Shown here: in pieces, positions 53,654 through 61,770 of the stretch
Numbering within the stretch: position 1 is the stretch's first letter
Layout of the letters: each line of letters begins with the position of its first letter
Assembly (NCBI RefSeq): GCF_009932335.1
Contig: NZ_BLJF01000001.1
Span: forward strand, 2,046,001-2,110,000
Origin: Pseudomonas asiatica
GTDB lineage: Bacteria > Pseudomonadota > Gammaproteobacteria > Pseudomonadales > Pseudomonadaceae
Reading direction: 5' to 3'
Length of the DNA: 64,000 nt
Program-made: the position numbers and the translations under genes
The notes under the pieces: model-generated
Databases searched by the model: none
Seen by the model: the letters and a program-made list of their open reading frames with translations, nothing else
Told to the model about the DNA's origin: nothing

Positions 53654-54769
53654 TCAGATGTCGGGGTACCTGTACGTCAACGTCAAACCCACGATCGTAG
53701 CGTTCGCATCGGCTTCGTTATCCTGCTGCCGTTCCTTGTACATCAGCGACAGGCGCAGGTCCCAGTACGGCGAAAACTCGCGGCTGGCCCACACGCTGTA
53801 AGTCTGCAGGGTGTTGGGGGTCTGCCCTTTGCTGTCTTGCCAGGCAGCGTCCGCGCCCACCCGGGTCAATTCGCTGACGGCGTAACTCCACACACCGCGC
53901 ACCTGGTCCAGCTCGGCGAAGCCGCCTTCGGCGCTGGCTACCGTGCTGCGTTCGGCGGTGAAGCTGGCGACGGCGCGCGCACCGGTGTAAAGCAGCGCAA
54001 CCCCACCCTCCCCGCGTCGGCCACCTTCGTCACCGGAAACCTCGGTGACACCCACATGCGCATCGGCGCTGAGGCTTTCGGAAAACTGGTACTTGACCCC
54101 GACCGCGGGGCTGTAGCTGTTGGACGCCGTCGCCGTCTGGTCCTCCTCGGGCTCATAGCGCCGGGCACCAAAGCGGCTGTACAGATCAGCCCGCTCGCTC
54201 CAGGCGTAGGTCCAGGTGAACACGTTGCCCAGTTCTTCGTAACCCGTCAGCGTACTGATGTCATAACGGGCACGGTTGTACGTGGTTTCGTTGCTCAAGG
54301 TGCTACGCTCGGTAACCGCCTGGCTCCAGTTGCCGGTCAGCGTATACAGCTTTTGCGTGCCATCGGTGGTGACCACACCGGTATCCAGCACCGTTCCCGA
54401 CAGCGTCGAACTTTCGTTGTAACGCGCCAGCAGGCCAAACCGCCCGCGCTCGGTCTGACGCTGCCAGCCCAGGCTCACGTCAGGGTCCTCACGGTTGTCG
54501 ACCACCGCCGTGTCGGACGAGCGCAATACATTCATACCCAGCCCCAACCTCAGTTCGTCCCGGTCGAAGGTACCGATCAGGGTGTAATCCGGCGCGATGA
54601 TCGTGCGCGTTATGCCCTTTTCACCCGACGACAGCAGCAAGGGGTTGCTGTCATGTTCGACAGATGTCGGTACCACTACCGTAGACTGCCAATTTGCTGC
54701 CAAGACCGTGTTCGTAAACGGCAACACCAAGATTGCCGTTGCAATACTAGTTGTTCTGAGAAGAGGCAT
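53654..54769 (-). CDS. Outer-membrane beta-barrel protein of the exopolysaccharide export block
   Basis: 371 residues. Signal peptide ends near LPFTNTVLA. The mature chain is alternating hydrophobic and polar beta strands (for example FGLLARYNESSTLSGTVLD, NVFTWTYAWSERADLYSRFG) and ends in VGLTLTYRYPDI. Such barrels appear beside Wza and Wzz in exopolysaccharide loci of Pseudomonas and beta-proteobacteria, where they are thought to help export or fix the polymer. The gene is 24 bases downstream of the Wza gene and 19 bases upstream of wzz. Exact function is not known. Confidence 0.8.
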   Translation of the reverse strand: MPLLRTTSIATAILVLPFTNTVLAANWQSTVVVPTSVEHDSNPLLLSSGEKGITRTIIAPDYTLIGTFDRDELRLGLGMNVLRSSDTAVVDNREDPDVSLGWQRQTERGRFGLLARYNESSTLSGTVLDTGVVTTDGTQKLYTLTGNWSQAVTERSTLSNETTYNRARYDISTLTGYEELGNVFTWTYAWSERADLYSRFGARRYEPEEDQTATASNSYSPAVGVKYQFSESLSADAHVGVTEVSGDEGGRRGEGGVALLYTGARAVASFTAERSTVASAEGGFAELDQVRGVWSYAVSELTRVGADAAWQDSKGQTPNTLQTYSVWASREFSPYWDLRLSLMYKERQQDNEADANATIVGLTLTYRYPDI

Positions 54770-54793
54770 TAAGTGTTCTTATTAAAGGCAAGA

Positions 54794-55351
54794 TCAAGGG
54801 ACGACCAGCGTATCGCCAGCCTGAAGTTGGATGTTGGTGGACATATCCCGGCCAGACACCAGGTCTCTATATCGCACGGGCAGGATTTTTTGGGAAGCGC
54901 CAGTGCCGCGCACCACTTTGATTTCGCTTTCATCTGCAAACTTGTCCAGGCCGCCAGACATGCTCAGGGCCTGCAACACTGCGGTAGGGCCCGCCATCTG
55001 TACCGGCCCGGGCTTTATCACTTTGCCTTGTACATAGACCAGGTTGCCGGCGATGCTCTTGACGACAACGCTGACGTTCGGGTCGGGGAGGAATTTCTCG
55101 AGTTTGGCAGCCACTTGTTTTTCAACGGTCGTCACATCCAGCCCGGCAACATCGATGCGACCTGCCAGGGGGAACGTGATACTTCCATCGGGAAGTACGG
55201 TGGCTTCCTGGCGCAGGCTATCTTCCTGCCACACCGAAACCATCACCACATCGCCGGGGCTGAGCAGGTAGGTAGCACTGCTCGGGTCGGCCTTACCGGC
55301 ACCAGACCACACCATCAGCATGCAGAACGCGGCAAACATTGAACGCACCAT
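54794..55351 (-). CDS. Wza-type polysaccharide export protein
   Basis: 185 residues from ATG 55351, with GGAGGGACC upstream. Signal peptide is MVRSMFAAFCMLMVWSGAG. The poly-export motif is YLLSPGDVVMVSVWQEDSL with TFPLAGRIDVAGLDVTTVE, then a SLBB domain (GNLVYVQGKVIKPGPVQM, LQALSMSGGLDKFADESEIK). It is much shorter than classical Wza (about 380 residues) and lacks the C-terminal outer-membrane helix, so it must work with another outer-membrane protein, possibly the adjacent beta-barrel. No lipobox is seen. It probably has its own promoter at 55533-55560 as well as read-through from 55898-55925. Confidence 0.88.
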   Translation of the reverse strand: MVRSMFAAFCMLMVWSGAGKADPSSATYLLSPGDVVMVSVWQEDSLRQEATVLPDGSITFPLAGRIDVAGLDVTTVEKQVAAKLEKFLPDPNVSVVVKSIAGNLVYVQGKVIKPGPVQMAGPTAVLQALSMSGGLDKFADESEIKVVRGTGASQKILPVRYRDLVSGRDMSTNIQLQAGDTLVVP

Positions 55352-55532
55352 GAGGGTCCCTCCGGCCGAAAAGGCCCGACAAAGAGCACTGAATGAGAAC
55401 AGCACACCAACTCTCGCTCCGCTTCGCGGCATACGCCAACCGCGATAACCTCGATCTTTACGAGGCCTTGCCTTGACGCTGTGCAGCCTGGGCTTTGCTG
55501 CCTGCAACCGTGGACCTGCACGGGCTACTGGC

Positions 55533-55560
55533 AATATAGCAACGGCTGGGGAATTGACAA
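55533..55560 (-). promoter_or_regulatory. Predicted sigma70-type promoter between the mini-protein gene and wza
   Basis: TTGTCA (55560-55555) and TATATT (55538-55533) with a 16-base spacer on the minus strand. It would give a leader of about 175 bases before the wza ATG. In that leader (55352-55527) I see no gene. Confidence 0.5.
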
Positions 55561-55609
55561 GCGAGGCCCCGGGCCGCTGGCGTCAAGGTTAGAACCCAGG
55601 CTGGCGGAT

Positions 55610-55786
55610 TCAGATCTTTCTCCTGTTGGCGACAGCTACAAAGCCAACGACAGCAAATGCAAAGAACCACCCTGCCGTTGAAACAGGGACGATACTGTTC
55701 TGATTGATATACATATCCGCGGCACGCGCTGCGCCACTTAACAGCGCCAGCAAAGACATCGATTTGATAATCAGAGCCGTGCGCAT
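55610..55786 (-). CDS. 58-residue CTERM-like small membrane protein at the head of the export block
   Basis: 58 residues from ATG 55786, with a strong AGGAGGGCGT just upstream. Signal-like start (LIIKSMSLLALLSGAARA, with a possible cut after ARA), a short segment ADMYINQNSI, then VPVSTAGWFF, a hydrophobic stretch and the basic end ANRRKI. The last 26 residues follow the tripartite plan of PEP-CTERM/VPLPA-CTERM sorting tails: VP-motif, membrane helix, Arg-rich end. No exosortase gene is in the window. It is the first gene after the FleQ-flanked promoter, ahead of the Wza gene. Not previously named to my knowledge; function inferred. Confidence 0.7.
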   Translation of the reverse strand: MRTALIIKSMSLLALLSGAARAADMYINQNSIVPVSTAGWFFAFAVVGFVAVANRRKI

Positions 55787-55880
55787 ACGCCCTCCTGAAG
55801 AGGAAAATCAACTGTTTGTTGGCGTGGTGTTCGGGAGTTGTTTCACCGTTGAGATGAGCTTATGAACACAATGACATTGC

Positions 55881-55894
55881 GTCAACGATTCGAC
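55881..55894 (-). promoter_or_regulatory. FleQ-box-like site downstream of the predicted -10
   Basis: GTCAACGATTCGAC on the plus strand matches 10 of 14 bases of the FleQ consensus GTCAATAAATTGAC, with both GTC/GAC ends and the GTCAA arm intact. It lies just downstream of the predicted -10, around the transcription start. Confidence 0.45.
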
Positions 55895-55897
55895 ACT

Positions 55898-55925
55898 ATA
55901 ATAAAATTCAATGGGCGCCGGACAA
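55898..55925 (-). promoter_or_regulatory. Predicted promoter of the exopolysaccharide export block
   Basis: TTGTCC (55925-55920) and TATTAT (55903-55898) with a 16-base spacer on the minus strand, upstream of the 58-residue gene. FleQ-box-like sites flank it on both sides. Confidence 0.5.
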
Positions 55926-55929
55926 TATA

Positions 55930-55943
55930 GTCAAAATATCGAC
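55930..55943 (-). promoter_or_regulatory. FleQ-box-like site upstream of the predicted -35
   Basis: GTCAAAATATCGAC matches 11 of 14 bases of the FleQ consensus GTCAATAAATTGAC. It is five bases upstream of the predicted -35 and 49 bases centre to centre from the other site, an arrangement like the two FleQ boxes at the pel promoter. Confidence 0.5.
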
Positions 55944-56035
55944 GCGCAAATTGAGCATAGGGCGCTGCATTGGTGGCGCCATAGTTTCATCGCTGAGAAA
56001 GGCAAGGCCGTGGGGCGCTTTGGCGCCCCGGCATG

Positions 56036-56578
56036 TTATTCGTCTGTGTGATGCACCACGACCAGCAACTGCGCCGGCAGCGGCCCCACCGACCTTAGCC
56101 GGTGTGGTGTCTGGGCATTGAAATGCAAGGCATCGCCTTGCTCCAGCAGTACCCGCTCGCTCATGAAGTCCACTTCCACCTGGCCGGCGTGGACGAACAG
56201 GAATTCTTCGCCCAGGTGCTCCTTGAACGTAGGGTCGCTGAACTCGGTCGGCGGCTGGATCAGGAACGGCAGCAGGCTGCGCTGCCCGACCTGGCTGGTG
56301 AGGGCCGAGTACCCCGGCCCTGCCCCGTCACCCACCAATGCCTGGCGCTCGCCATGGCGTACCAGGCTGTAGCGGTTCTGGCCGGTCTGCTCTTCGGCGA
56401 ACAGTTCTTCGACATTGACATTCAGTGCCCGCGCCAGCTTCAGCGCGGCGGCGATCGAGGGGGTGTTCAGGCCACGTTCGACCTTGGACAGGTAGCTCTT
56501 GGTCATGCCGGTCTTGTCAGCCAGCAGCTCCAGGGTCATCCCCAGTTTCTTTCGCAGCAGTTTCAATCGGATAGACAT
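56036..56578 (-). CDS. XRE-cupin transcriptional regulator
   Basis: 180 residues. An N-terminal XRE helix-turn-helix (LRKKLGMTLELLADKTGMTK, then SYLSKVERGLNTPSIAAALK) is joined to a C-terminal cupin domain (HLGEEFLFVHAGQVEVDFMS, LEQGDALHFNAQTPHRLRS). Regulators of this build often sense a small acid or amine in the cupin pocket. It lies downstream of the AtoE gene on the same strand but 222 bases away, across a REP pair. It may control the short-chain acid genes, but this is inference. The HTH runs from residue 11 to about 35. Confidence 0.88.
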   Translation of the reverse strand: MSIRLKLLRKKLGMTLELLADKTGMTKSYLSKVERGLNTPSIAAALKLARALNVNVEELFAEEQTGQNRYSLVRHGERQALVGDGAGPGYSALTSQVGQRSLLPFLIQPPTEFSDPTFKEHLGEEFLFVHAGQVEVDFMSERVLLEQGDALHFNAQTPHRLRSVGPLPAQLLVVVHHTDE

Positions 56579-56661
56579 GTGACGCGGATTTCCCAGGCGA
56601 AGGCAGCCTGGTAATGATACGTGGACTGCTCAGGAAATGCTGGGGCTGCTGCGCTGAGTCT

Positions 56662-56779
56662 TGTAGGAGCGGCCTTGTGTCGCGATAGGGCTGCAGAGCA
56701 GCCCCGGCAATTTGTGCACTATTGCTGAAACCCTGGGGCCGCTTTGCGGCCCTATCGCGACACAAGGCCGCTCCTACAA
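56662..56779. repeat. Inverted REP pair (GGAGCGGCCTTGTGTCGCGA class)
   Basis: TGTAGGAGCGGCCTTGTGTC at the left is mirrored by GACACAAGGCCGCTCCTACA at the right, each with a GGGCTGC or GCAGCCC type outer stem. It separates the AtoE gene from the XRE-cupin gene. Confidence 0.85.
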
Positions 56780-56800
56780 AAAGCCAGCGCAGGCCCAGGG

Positions 56801-58219
56801 TTACGGCATCACCGGCGGCAGGTACTGCAATGTCGTACCCAATGCCCACAGCAACACCAGCACCAGCGGCACGTGCACCAGCAACTGCACGAACGAGAAG
56901 CCGATCAGGTCGCGTGCCTTGAGCCCCAGTACCCCCAGCAGCGGCAGCATGTAGAACGGGTTGATCAGGTTCGGCAAGGCTTCTGCGGCGTTGTAGATCT
57001 GCACTGCCCAGCCCAGGTGGTACTGCAGGTCATTGGCCACCAGCATCACGTACGGGGCCTCGATGATCCACTTGCCACCACCCGATGGGATGAAGAAGCC
57101 CAGCACCGCCGAGTAGACGCCCATCAGCACGGCATAGGTGTCATGCGTGGCGATCTGGGTGAAGAACAGTGAAATGTGGTGGGCCAAAGTCTGCTCGTCG
57201 ACGCCCTTCACCTGGGTGAGAATGGCAGCGATCGAACCATACAGCGGGAACTGGATCAGCACCCCGGTGGTGGTCGGAACCGCACGCGCCACCGCATCGA
57301 GGAAGCTGCGCGGGCGCCAGTGCAGCAAGGCACCGAGCATGATGAACAACAGGTTGTAGGTGTTCAGCCCGGAAATGGCGGTAATCGCCGGTTTGGTGGC
57401 GAACTCCTGGTACAGCCAGCCGGCGGCCAGGGCCACCAGCAACAGGATCAGGATGGGGCTGTGTTCCAGCCACTCGCCCGGGCGGGTGCGCTGGGGGGCC
57501 GGTGGCGCGGTGAAGCTGGGGTCGACCCCGCAGTCCTGGGCGCTGCGCGCGCTGTTCGGGCCCGGCGCCGTGGCGTAGGCGATCACCAGCGAGACCACTA
57601 CCAATGCCGCCAGCATCACGCCGGACTGCCAGAGGAAGATGGTCTCGGTGAACGGGATCACCCCGGTAATCGACAGGATCGACGGTGGCAGGCTGGCCGG
57701 GTTGGCCTGCAGTTGCGCCGCCGACGAAGACAGGCCCAGCGCCCACACGGCGCCCAGGCCCAGGTAGGCGGCGGCGCCGGCGGCGCGGTAGTCCATCTTC
57801 AGTTCGGTGCGTCGGGCCAGGGCGCGCACCAGCAGGCCGCCGAACACCAGCGACAGGCCCCAGTTGAGCAGCGATGCCAGCATCGAGATCAGCGCCACCC
57901 AGCACACTGCCGAACGGCCATTGCCGGGGATGCGCGCCAGGCGGTCGATCAGCCGCGCCGCGGGCGGCGAGCTGGCCACCACATAGCCGCCGATGACCAC
58001 GAAGGCCATCTGCATGGTGAAGGGGATCAGGCTCCAGAAGCCATCGCCAAAGGCCTTGGCGGTGTCGGTCGGCTTGGCGCCCATGGCCAGGGCGCCGATG
58101 CACACCAGCAGCACTGCCAGGGCGGCAAACACCCAGGAATCGGGGAACCAGCGTTCGGCCCAGTTGGAGCAGCGCAAGGCAAAGCGCGCGGAACGGCTGT
58201 CTTGGATTTCAGCGGCCAC
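56801..58219 (-). CDS. atoE: Short-chain fatty acid transporter AtoE
   Basis: 472 residues, about 12 membrane segments. Typical of the short-chain fatty acid uptake (AtoE/SCFA) family: SLIPFTMQMAFVVIGGYVVA, RIPGNGRSAVCWVALISMLA, GLSLVFGGLLVRALARR, FFIPSGGGKWIIEAPYVM and NAAEALPNLINPFYMLPLLG. It brings acetoacetate or butyrate across the inner membrane. The CoA-transferase genes lie upstream on the same strand: subunit B ends 175 bases before the ATG, with a REP pair between. The substrate is by family and context. Confidence 0.9.
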   Translation of the reverse strand: MAAEIQDSRSARFALRCSNWAERWFPDSWVFAALAVLLVCIGALAMGAKPTDTAKAFGDGFWSLIPFTMQMAFVVIGGYVVASSPPAARLIDRLARIPGNGRSAVCWVALISMLASLLNWGLSLVFGGLLVRALARRTELKMDYRAAGAAAYLGLGAVWALGLSSSAAQLQANPASLPPSILSITGVIPFTETIFLWQSGVMLAALVVVSLVIAYATAPGPNSARSAQDCGVDPSFTAPPAPQRTRPGEWLEHSPILILLLVALAAGWLYQEFATKPAITAISGLNTYNLLFIMLGALLHWRPRSFLDAVARAVPTTTGVLIQFPLYGSIAAILTQVKGVDEQTLAHHISLFFTQIATHDTYAVLMGVYSAVLGFFIPSGGGKWIIEAPYVMLVANDLQYHLGWAVQIYNAAEALPNLINPFYMLPLLGVLGLKARDLIGFSFVQLLVHVPLVLVLLWALGTTLQYLPPVMP

Positions 58220-58273
58220 AGTTCAATTCCTTTTATTGGTTTTATCGGATACATCAGCAAAAACGCAAAACCC

Positions 58274-58372
58274 CTGTAGGAGCAGCCTTGTGCTGCGAAG
58301 CGGCCAGTACAGACAACACATCTCGTGCATGCCTGCGCTGGCCGCTTCGCAGCACAAGGCTGCTCCTACAGG
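58274..58372. repeat. Inverted REP pair (GGAGCAGCCTTGTGCTGCGA class)
   Basis: CTGTAGGAGCAGCCTTGTGC at the left is mirrored by GCACAAGGCTGCTCCTACAG at the right, separated by about 60 bases. It lies between the CoA-transferase subunit B gene and atoE and could reduce or stabilise read-through. Confidence 0.85.
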
Positions 58373-58394
58373 GGGGGGCGTGACGCTCGCGATC

Positions 58395-59051
58395 TTAGAA
58401 GGTCATTTCCTTCACATCATCCGGCACGATCAGCTTGCCGGCGGTTTTCTCGATGATTTCCTCGATGCTCACCCCAGGCGCGGTCTCGCGCAGGATGAAG
58501 GCGCCGTTTTCGATTTCCAGGTAGGCCAGGTCGGTCAGCACCTTGCGGATGCAGCCAGCACCGGTCAATGGCAGGCTGCACTGCGGCAGCAGCTTGGACT
58601 CGCCGTCCTTGGACGCGTGGGTCATGGTGACAATGATGTTCTCGGCACCGGCCACCAGGTCCATGGCGCCGCCCATGCCCTTCACCAGCTTGCCCGGGAT
58701 CATCCACGAAGCGATGTTGCCTTGCACATCCACTTCGAAAGCGCCGAGCACGGTCAGGTCGACGTGGCCGCCACGGATCATGGCGAACGACTGCGCCGAA
58801 TCGAAGATCGAGGCACCGCGGCGGGCGGTGACGGTCTGCTTGCCGGCGTTGATCATGTCGGCATCGATGGTGCCTTCGGTGGGGAATTCGCCCATGCCGA
58901 GCAGGCCGTTTTCCGATTGCAGCATCACATCCATGTCGGCGGGTACGTAGTTGGCCACCAGGGTCGGAATGCCGATGCCCAGGTTTACGTAGTAGCCGTC
59001 CTTCAGTTCACGGGCGACGCGTTGCGCCATCTGTTCGCGGGTCAGTGCCAT
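58395..59051 (-). CDS. atoA: 3-oxoacid (acetoacetate) CoA-transferase subunit B
   Basis: 218 residues. The catalytic Glu47 is in the SENGLLG motif, which forms the enzyme-CoA thioester. Other family parts are NLGIGIPTLVANYVP and KGMGGAMDLVAGAENIIV. With subunit A it moves CoA from succinyl-CoA or acetyl-CoA to acetoacetate or butyrate. The gene follows subunit A after a 35-base gap on the same strand. Which of SCOT-type (succinyl-CoA) or AtoDA-type (acetyl-CoA) is used is not decided by sequence alone; AtoE next door favours the Ato role. Confidence 0.93.
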   Translation of the reverse strand: MALTREQMAQRVARELKDGYYVNLGIGIPTLVANYVPADMDVMLQSENGLLGMGEFPTEGTIDADMINAGKQTVTARRGASIFDSAQSFAMIRGGHVDLTVLGAFEVDVQGNIASWMIPGKLVKGMGGAMDLVAGAENIIVTMTHASKDGESKLLPQCSLPLTGAGCIRKVLTDLAYLEIENGAFILRETAPGVSIEEIIEKTAGKLIVPDDVKEMTF

Positions 59052-59086
59052 GGTCAGGATCTCTTTGTTGTTCTGGTGGATGGCGC

Positions 59087-59785
59087 TCAGGCCTTGACGG
59101 TGCGCTTTTCGATACGCTTTTCGAAGGTGCCGACGATGACGCGGTCCACGTAGATGCCCGGGGTGTGGATCTCGCTGGGCAGCAGCACGCCAGGTTCGAC
59201 GATCTCTTCCACTTCGACCACGGTGATCTTGCCGGCGGTGGCCGCCAGCGGGTTGAAGTTTTGCGCGGTGTTGCGGTACACCACGTTGCCGTAGTGGTCG
59301 GCCTTCCAGCCCTTGACGATGGCGAAGTCGCCGGTGATGGATTCTTCGAGGATGTACTTGCGGCCGTTGAATTCGCGCACTTCCTTGCCGTCGGCAACCG
59401 GGGTGCCGTAGCCGGTGGCCGTGTAGAAGGCCGGGATGCCGGCGCCACCGGCGCGCATTTTCTCGGCGAGGGTGCCTTGCGGGGTCAGTTCCACTTCCAG
59501 CTCGCCGCTCAGCAGCTGGCGTTCGAACTCGGCGTTCTCGCCCACGTAGGAAGCGACCATCTTGCGGATCTGCCGGTCTTCCAGCAGCACGCCCAGGCCA
59601 AAGCCGTCGACACCGCAGTTGTTGGAGACCACGGTCAGGCCCTTGACGCCACGGCGCTTGATTTCGCTGATAAGGTTTTCAGGGATACCGCACAGGCCGA
59701 AACCACCAGCCAGTACCGTCATGTTGTCGGTCAGGCCTTCGAGGGCCTGTTCATAGGTTGCAACGCGCTTGTCCAGTCCGGCCAT
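59087..59785 (-). CDS. atoD: 3-oxoacid (acetoacetate) CoA-transferase subunit A
   Basis: 232 residues from ATG 59785. The signature [13 protein letters not shown] is at about residues 27-39, then [19 protein letters not shown] and [20 protein letters not shown]. It forms the A subunit of the heteromeric CoA-transferase. The open frame extending to 59911 crosses the intergenic region toward the LysR gene and is rejected. It is the first gene of the minus-strand acetoacetate block and is divergent from the LysR regulator (140-base spacer), which may control it. Confidence 0.93.
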   Translation of the reverse strand: MAGLDKRVATYEQALEGLTDNMTVLAGGFGLCGIPENLISEIKRRGVKGLTVVSNNCGVDGFGLGVLLEDRQIRKMVASYVGENAEFERQLLSGELEVELTPQGTLAEKMRAGGAGIPAFYTATGYGTPVADGKEVREFNGRKYILEESITGDFAIVKGWKADHYGNVVYRNTAQNFNPLAATAGKITVVEVEEIVEPGVLLPSEIHTPGIYVDRVIVGTFEKRIEKRTVKA

Positions 59786-59925
59786 GCTGATCCGCCTTTT
59801 GTAGTTGTTGAACCGACGAGGCTGTCGGTGAGCGTGTGGGGACATCTTCACCGCAAGCGACTGATTTGTTAATTTTGTTTTCATCATCGATTGATAACTT
59901 TTGCAAAACAACCAACAGGCCTGTC

Positions 59926-60831
59926 ATGAACGTCAAGCAACTGCGCGCCTTTGTCGCTGTGGCCAAATACCAGAGCTTCGCCCAGGCCGGTGAACACCTG
60001 CATGTCTCGCAACCGGCACTGAGCCTGACCATCAAGGCCCTGGAAGAAAACCTTGGCGGCGCCCTGCTCAGCCGCACCACGCGCAGCGTCAGCCTGACTG
60101 CCGAGGGCGAGGTGCTGCTGCCGCTGGCACGGCGCCTGCTGGCCGACTGGGACGACACCGAAGAAATGCTGCGCCAGCGTTTCACCCTGCAACTGGGCCG
60201 GGTTTCGGTGGCGGCCATGCCGGCCTTTGCCGGCAACCTGCTGCCCCACTCGCTGAAGGTATTTCGCCAGCGTTACCCGAAGGTCAACGTCACGGTGCAC
60301 GATGTGATCAACGAACAGGTGCAGGAACTGGTGCGCCATCGCCGCGTCGAACTGGGCATCGGCTTCGAACCGGACAACAACGATGGCCTGGATTTCCACC
60401 CGTTGTACATGGACCGTTTCGTCGCCGTGGTGCCCGCCGATTCGCCCTTGGCGCAGCTGCCCCAGGTCAGCTGGGCACAATTGCTGGCCGAAGACTTCGT
60501 GGCCCTGCAACGCCCTTCGGCGGTGCGCCTGCTGATGGAGCAGAACGTGGCCGCCCGCCACGGCAAACTGGCGGTGGCTTTCGAGAGCCATCAGTTGTCT
60601 ACCGTCGGGCGCATGGTCGCCAGTGGGCTGGGGGTCAGTGCCGTGCCGGCACTTTGCATCAATCAGATGCAGGAGCTTGGCGCCCGCTGCGTGCCCTTGG
60701 TCGAGCCCACGGTCGAGCGCCGCATCGGTGTGATTGCTCTTAGCGAACACAAGCTTTCCACGGCAGCGCAAGCGCTGCTCGAGGTACTGCTTTCCAATAC
60801 CCGCATCCCGGAGGTGACATGCGTTACGTGA
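59926..60831 (+). CDS. LysR-family regulator, probable control of the acetoacetate genes
   Basis: 301 residues from ATG 59926. The HTH is LRAFVAVAKYQSFAQAGEHL then SQPALSLTIKALEENLGG. The effector domain has VSVAAMPAFAGNLLPHSLKV and VALQRPSAVRLLMEQN. It is divergent from the CoA-transferase A gene and overlaps the following aldo/keto reductase gene by 13 bases. A role in controlling both is inferred from this layout; the inducer is unknown. Confidence 0.87.
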   Translation: MNVKQLRAFVAVAKYQSFAQAGEHLHVSQPALSLTIKALEENLGGALLSRTTRSVSLTAEGEVLLPLARRLLADWDDTEEMLRQRFTLQLGRVSVAAMPAFAGNLLPHSLKVFRQRYPKVNVTVHDVINEQVQELVRHRRVELGIGFEPDNNDGLDFHPLYMDRFVAVVPADSPLAQLPQVSWAQLLAEDFVALQRPSAVRLLMEQNVAARHGKLAVAFESHQLSTVGRMVASGLGVSAVPALCINQMQELGARCVPLVEPTVERRIGVIALSEHKLSTAAQALLEVLLSNTRIPEVTCVT

Positions 60832-61640
60832 AACTGGCAGGTTCGAGCGTTCCGGCCATCGGCCAGGGCACCTGGTACATGGGTGAAGATCCGGCTCGCA
60901 AGGCGGCCGAGGTGGCGGCCCTGCAACAGGGTATCGAACTTGGGCTGAGCCTGATCGATACCGCCGAGATGTATGCCGAAGGTGGCGCGGAAGAAGTGGT
61001 TGGCCAGGCCATTGCCGGCCGCCGCGACCAGGTGTTCCTGGTCAGCAAGGTGTATCCGCACAATGCCAGCCTGCGCGCCATGGCCGCCGCCTGCGAGCGC
61101 AGCCTCACCCGCCTGGGCACCGACTGCATCGACCTGTACCTGCTGCACTGGCGCGGCCAGCATCCGTTGGAGGAAACCGTCGAAGCGTTCGAGCGCTTGC
61201 GCGAGCAAGGCAAGATCAAGCGCTGGGGTGTTTCCAATTTCGATGTCGACGACCTGCGCGAACTGCACAACCCCGATTGCGCCACCAACCAGGTGCTGTA
61301 CAACCCGGCCCAGCGTGGCATCGAGTTCGACCTGTTGCCGTGGTGCGAAAAGCGTGCGCTGCCGACCATGGCCTACTGCCCGCTGGCCCAGGCCGGGCGC
61401 CTGCTGCAGCACCCGGTGCTGGCGGAAATCGCCGAGCGCCATGGGGCCACGGTGGCCCAGGTCAGCCTGGCGTGGGTGACACGCAATGACGGGGTGATAG
61501 CCATCCCCAAGGCCGTGACACCCGAGCATGTGCGGTTGAATGCCGCTGCGGGTGCGCTGACCCTGACCGGCGAAGACCTGCGGGCGATCGACCGGGCGTT
61601 GCCGGCACCGACGCGCAAGCAGCGGTTGGCGATGGTGTAG
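60819..61640 (+). CDS. Aldo/keto reductase
   Basis: 273 residues. The AKR catalytic tetrad is complete: Asp47 (LSLIDTAEMY), Tyr52, Lys77 (FLVSKVYPH) and His110 (YLLHWRG). The NADPH part is AWVTRNDGVIAIPKAVTPEH. It reduces small aldehydes or ketones. The substrate cannot be named from sequence. It overlaps the LysR gene by 13 bases and so is cotranscribed with it, which may place it in acetoacetate or related metabolism. Convergent with the dnaE2 gene across a REP pair. Confidence 0.9.
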   Translation: MRYVKLAGSSVPAIGQGTWYMGEDPARKAAEVAALQQGIELGLSLIDTAEMYAEGGAEEVVGQAIAGRRDQVFLVSKVYPHNASLRAMAAACERSLTRLGTDCIDLYLLHWRGQHPLEETVEAFERLREQGKIKRWGVSNFDVDDLRELHNPDCATNQVLYNPAQRGIEFDLLPWCEKRALPTMAYCPLAQAGRLLQHPVLAEIAERHGATVAQVSLAWVTRNDGVIAIPKAVTPEHVRLNAAAGALTLTGEDLRAIDRALPAPTRKQRLAMV

Positions 61641-61661
61641 CGACTGACACGAAATCGTTTT

Positions 61662-61747
61662 TTGTGGGAGCGGGCGTGCCCGCGAACACCGGCAAAGCCG
61701 GTGCCATCCACCGCGGGGGCTGCTTCGCGGGCTTGCCCGCTCCCACA
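61662..61747. repeat. Inverted REP pair with conserved spacer (GGAGCGGGCGTGCCCGCGAA class)
   Basis: GTGGGAGCGGGCGTGCCCGC at the left and GCGGGCTTGCCCGCTCCCAC at the right. The spacer CGAACACCGGCAAAGCCGGT then GCCATCCACCGCG nearly matches that at 51079-51166. Confidence 0.85.
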
Positions 61748-61770
61748 AGTACCCGCGCAAAGATGGGGCT

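Noticed and set aside
55352..55532. A second small gene in the leader between the mini-protein and wza
   Set aside because: The frames there have no credible start with a Shine-Dalgarno and no recognisable signal or domain; treated as leader.
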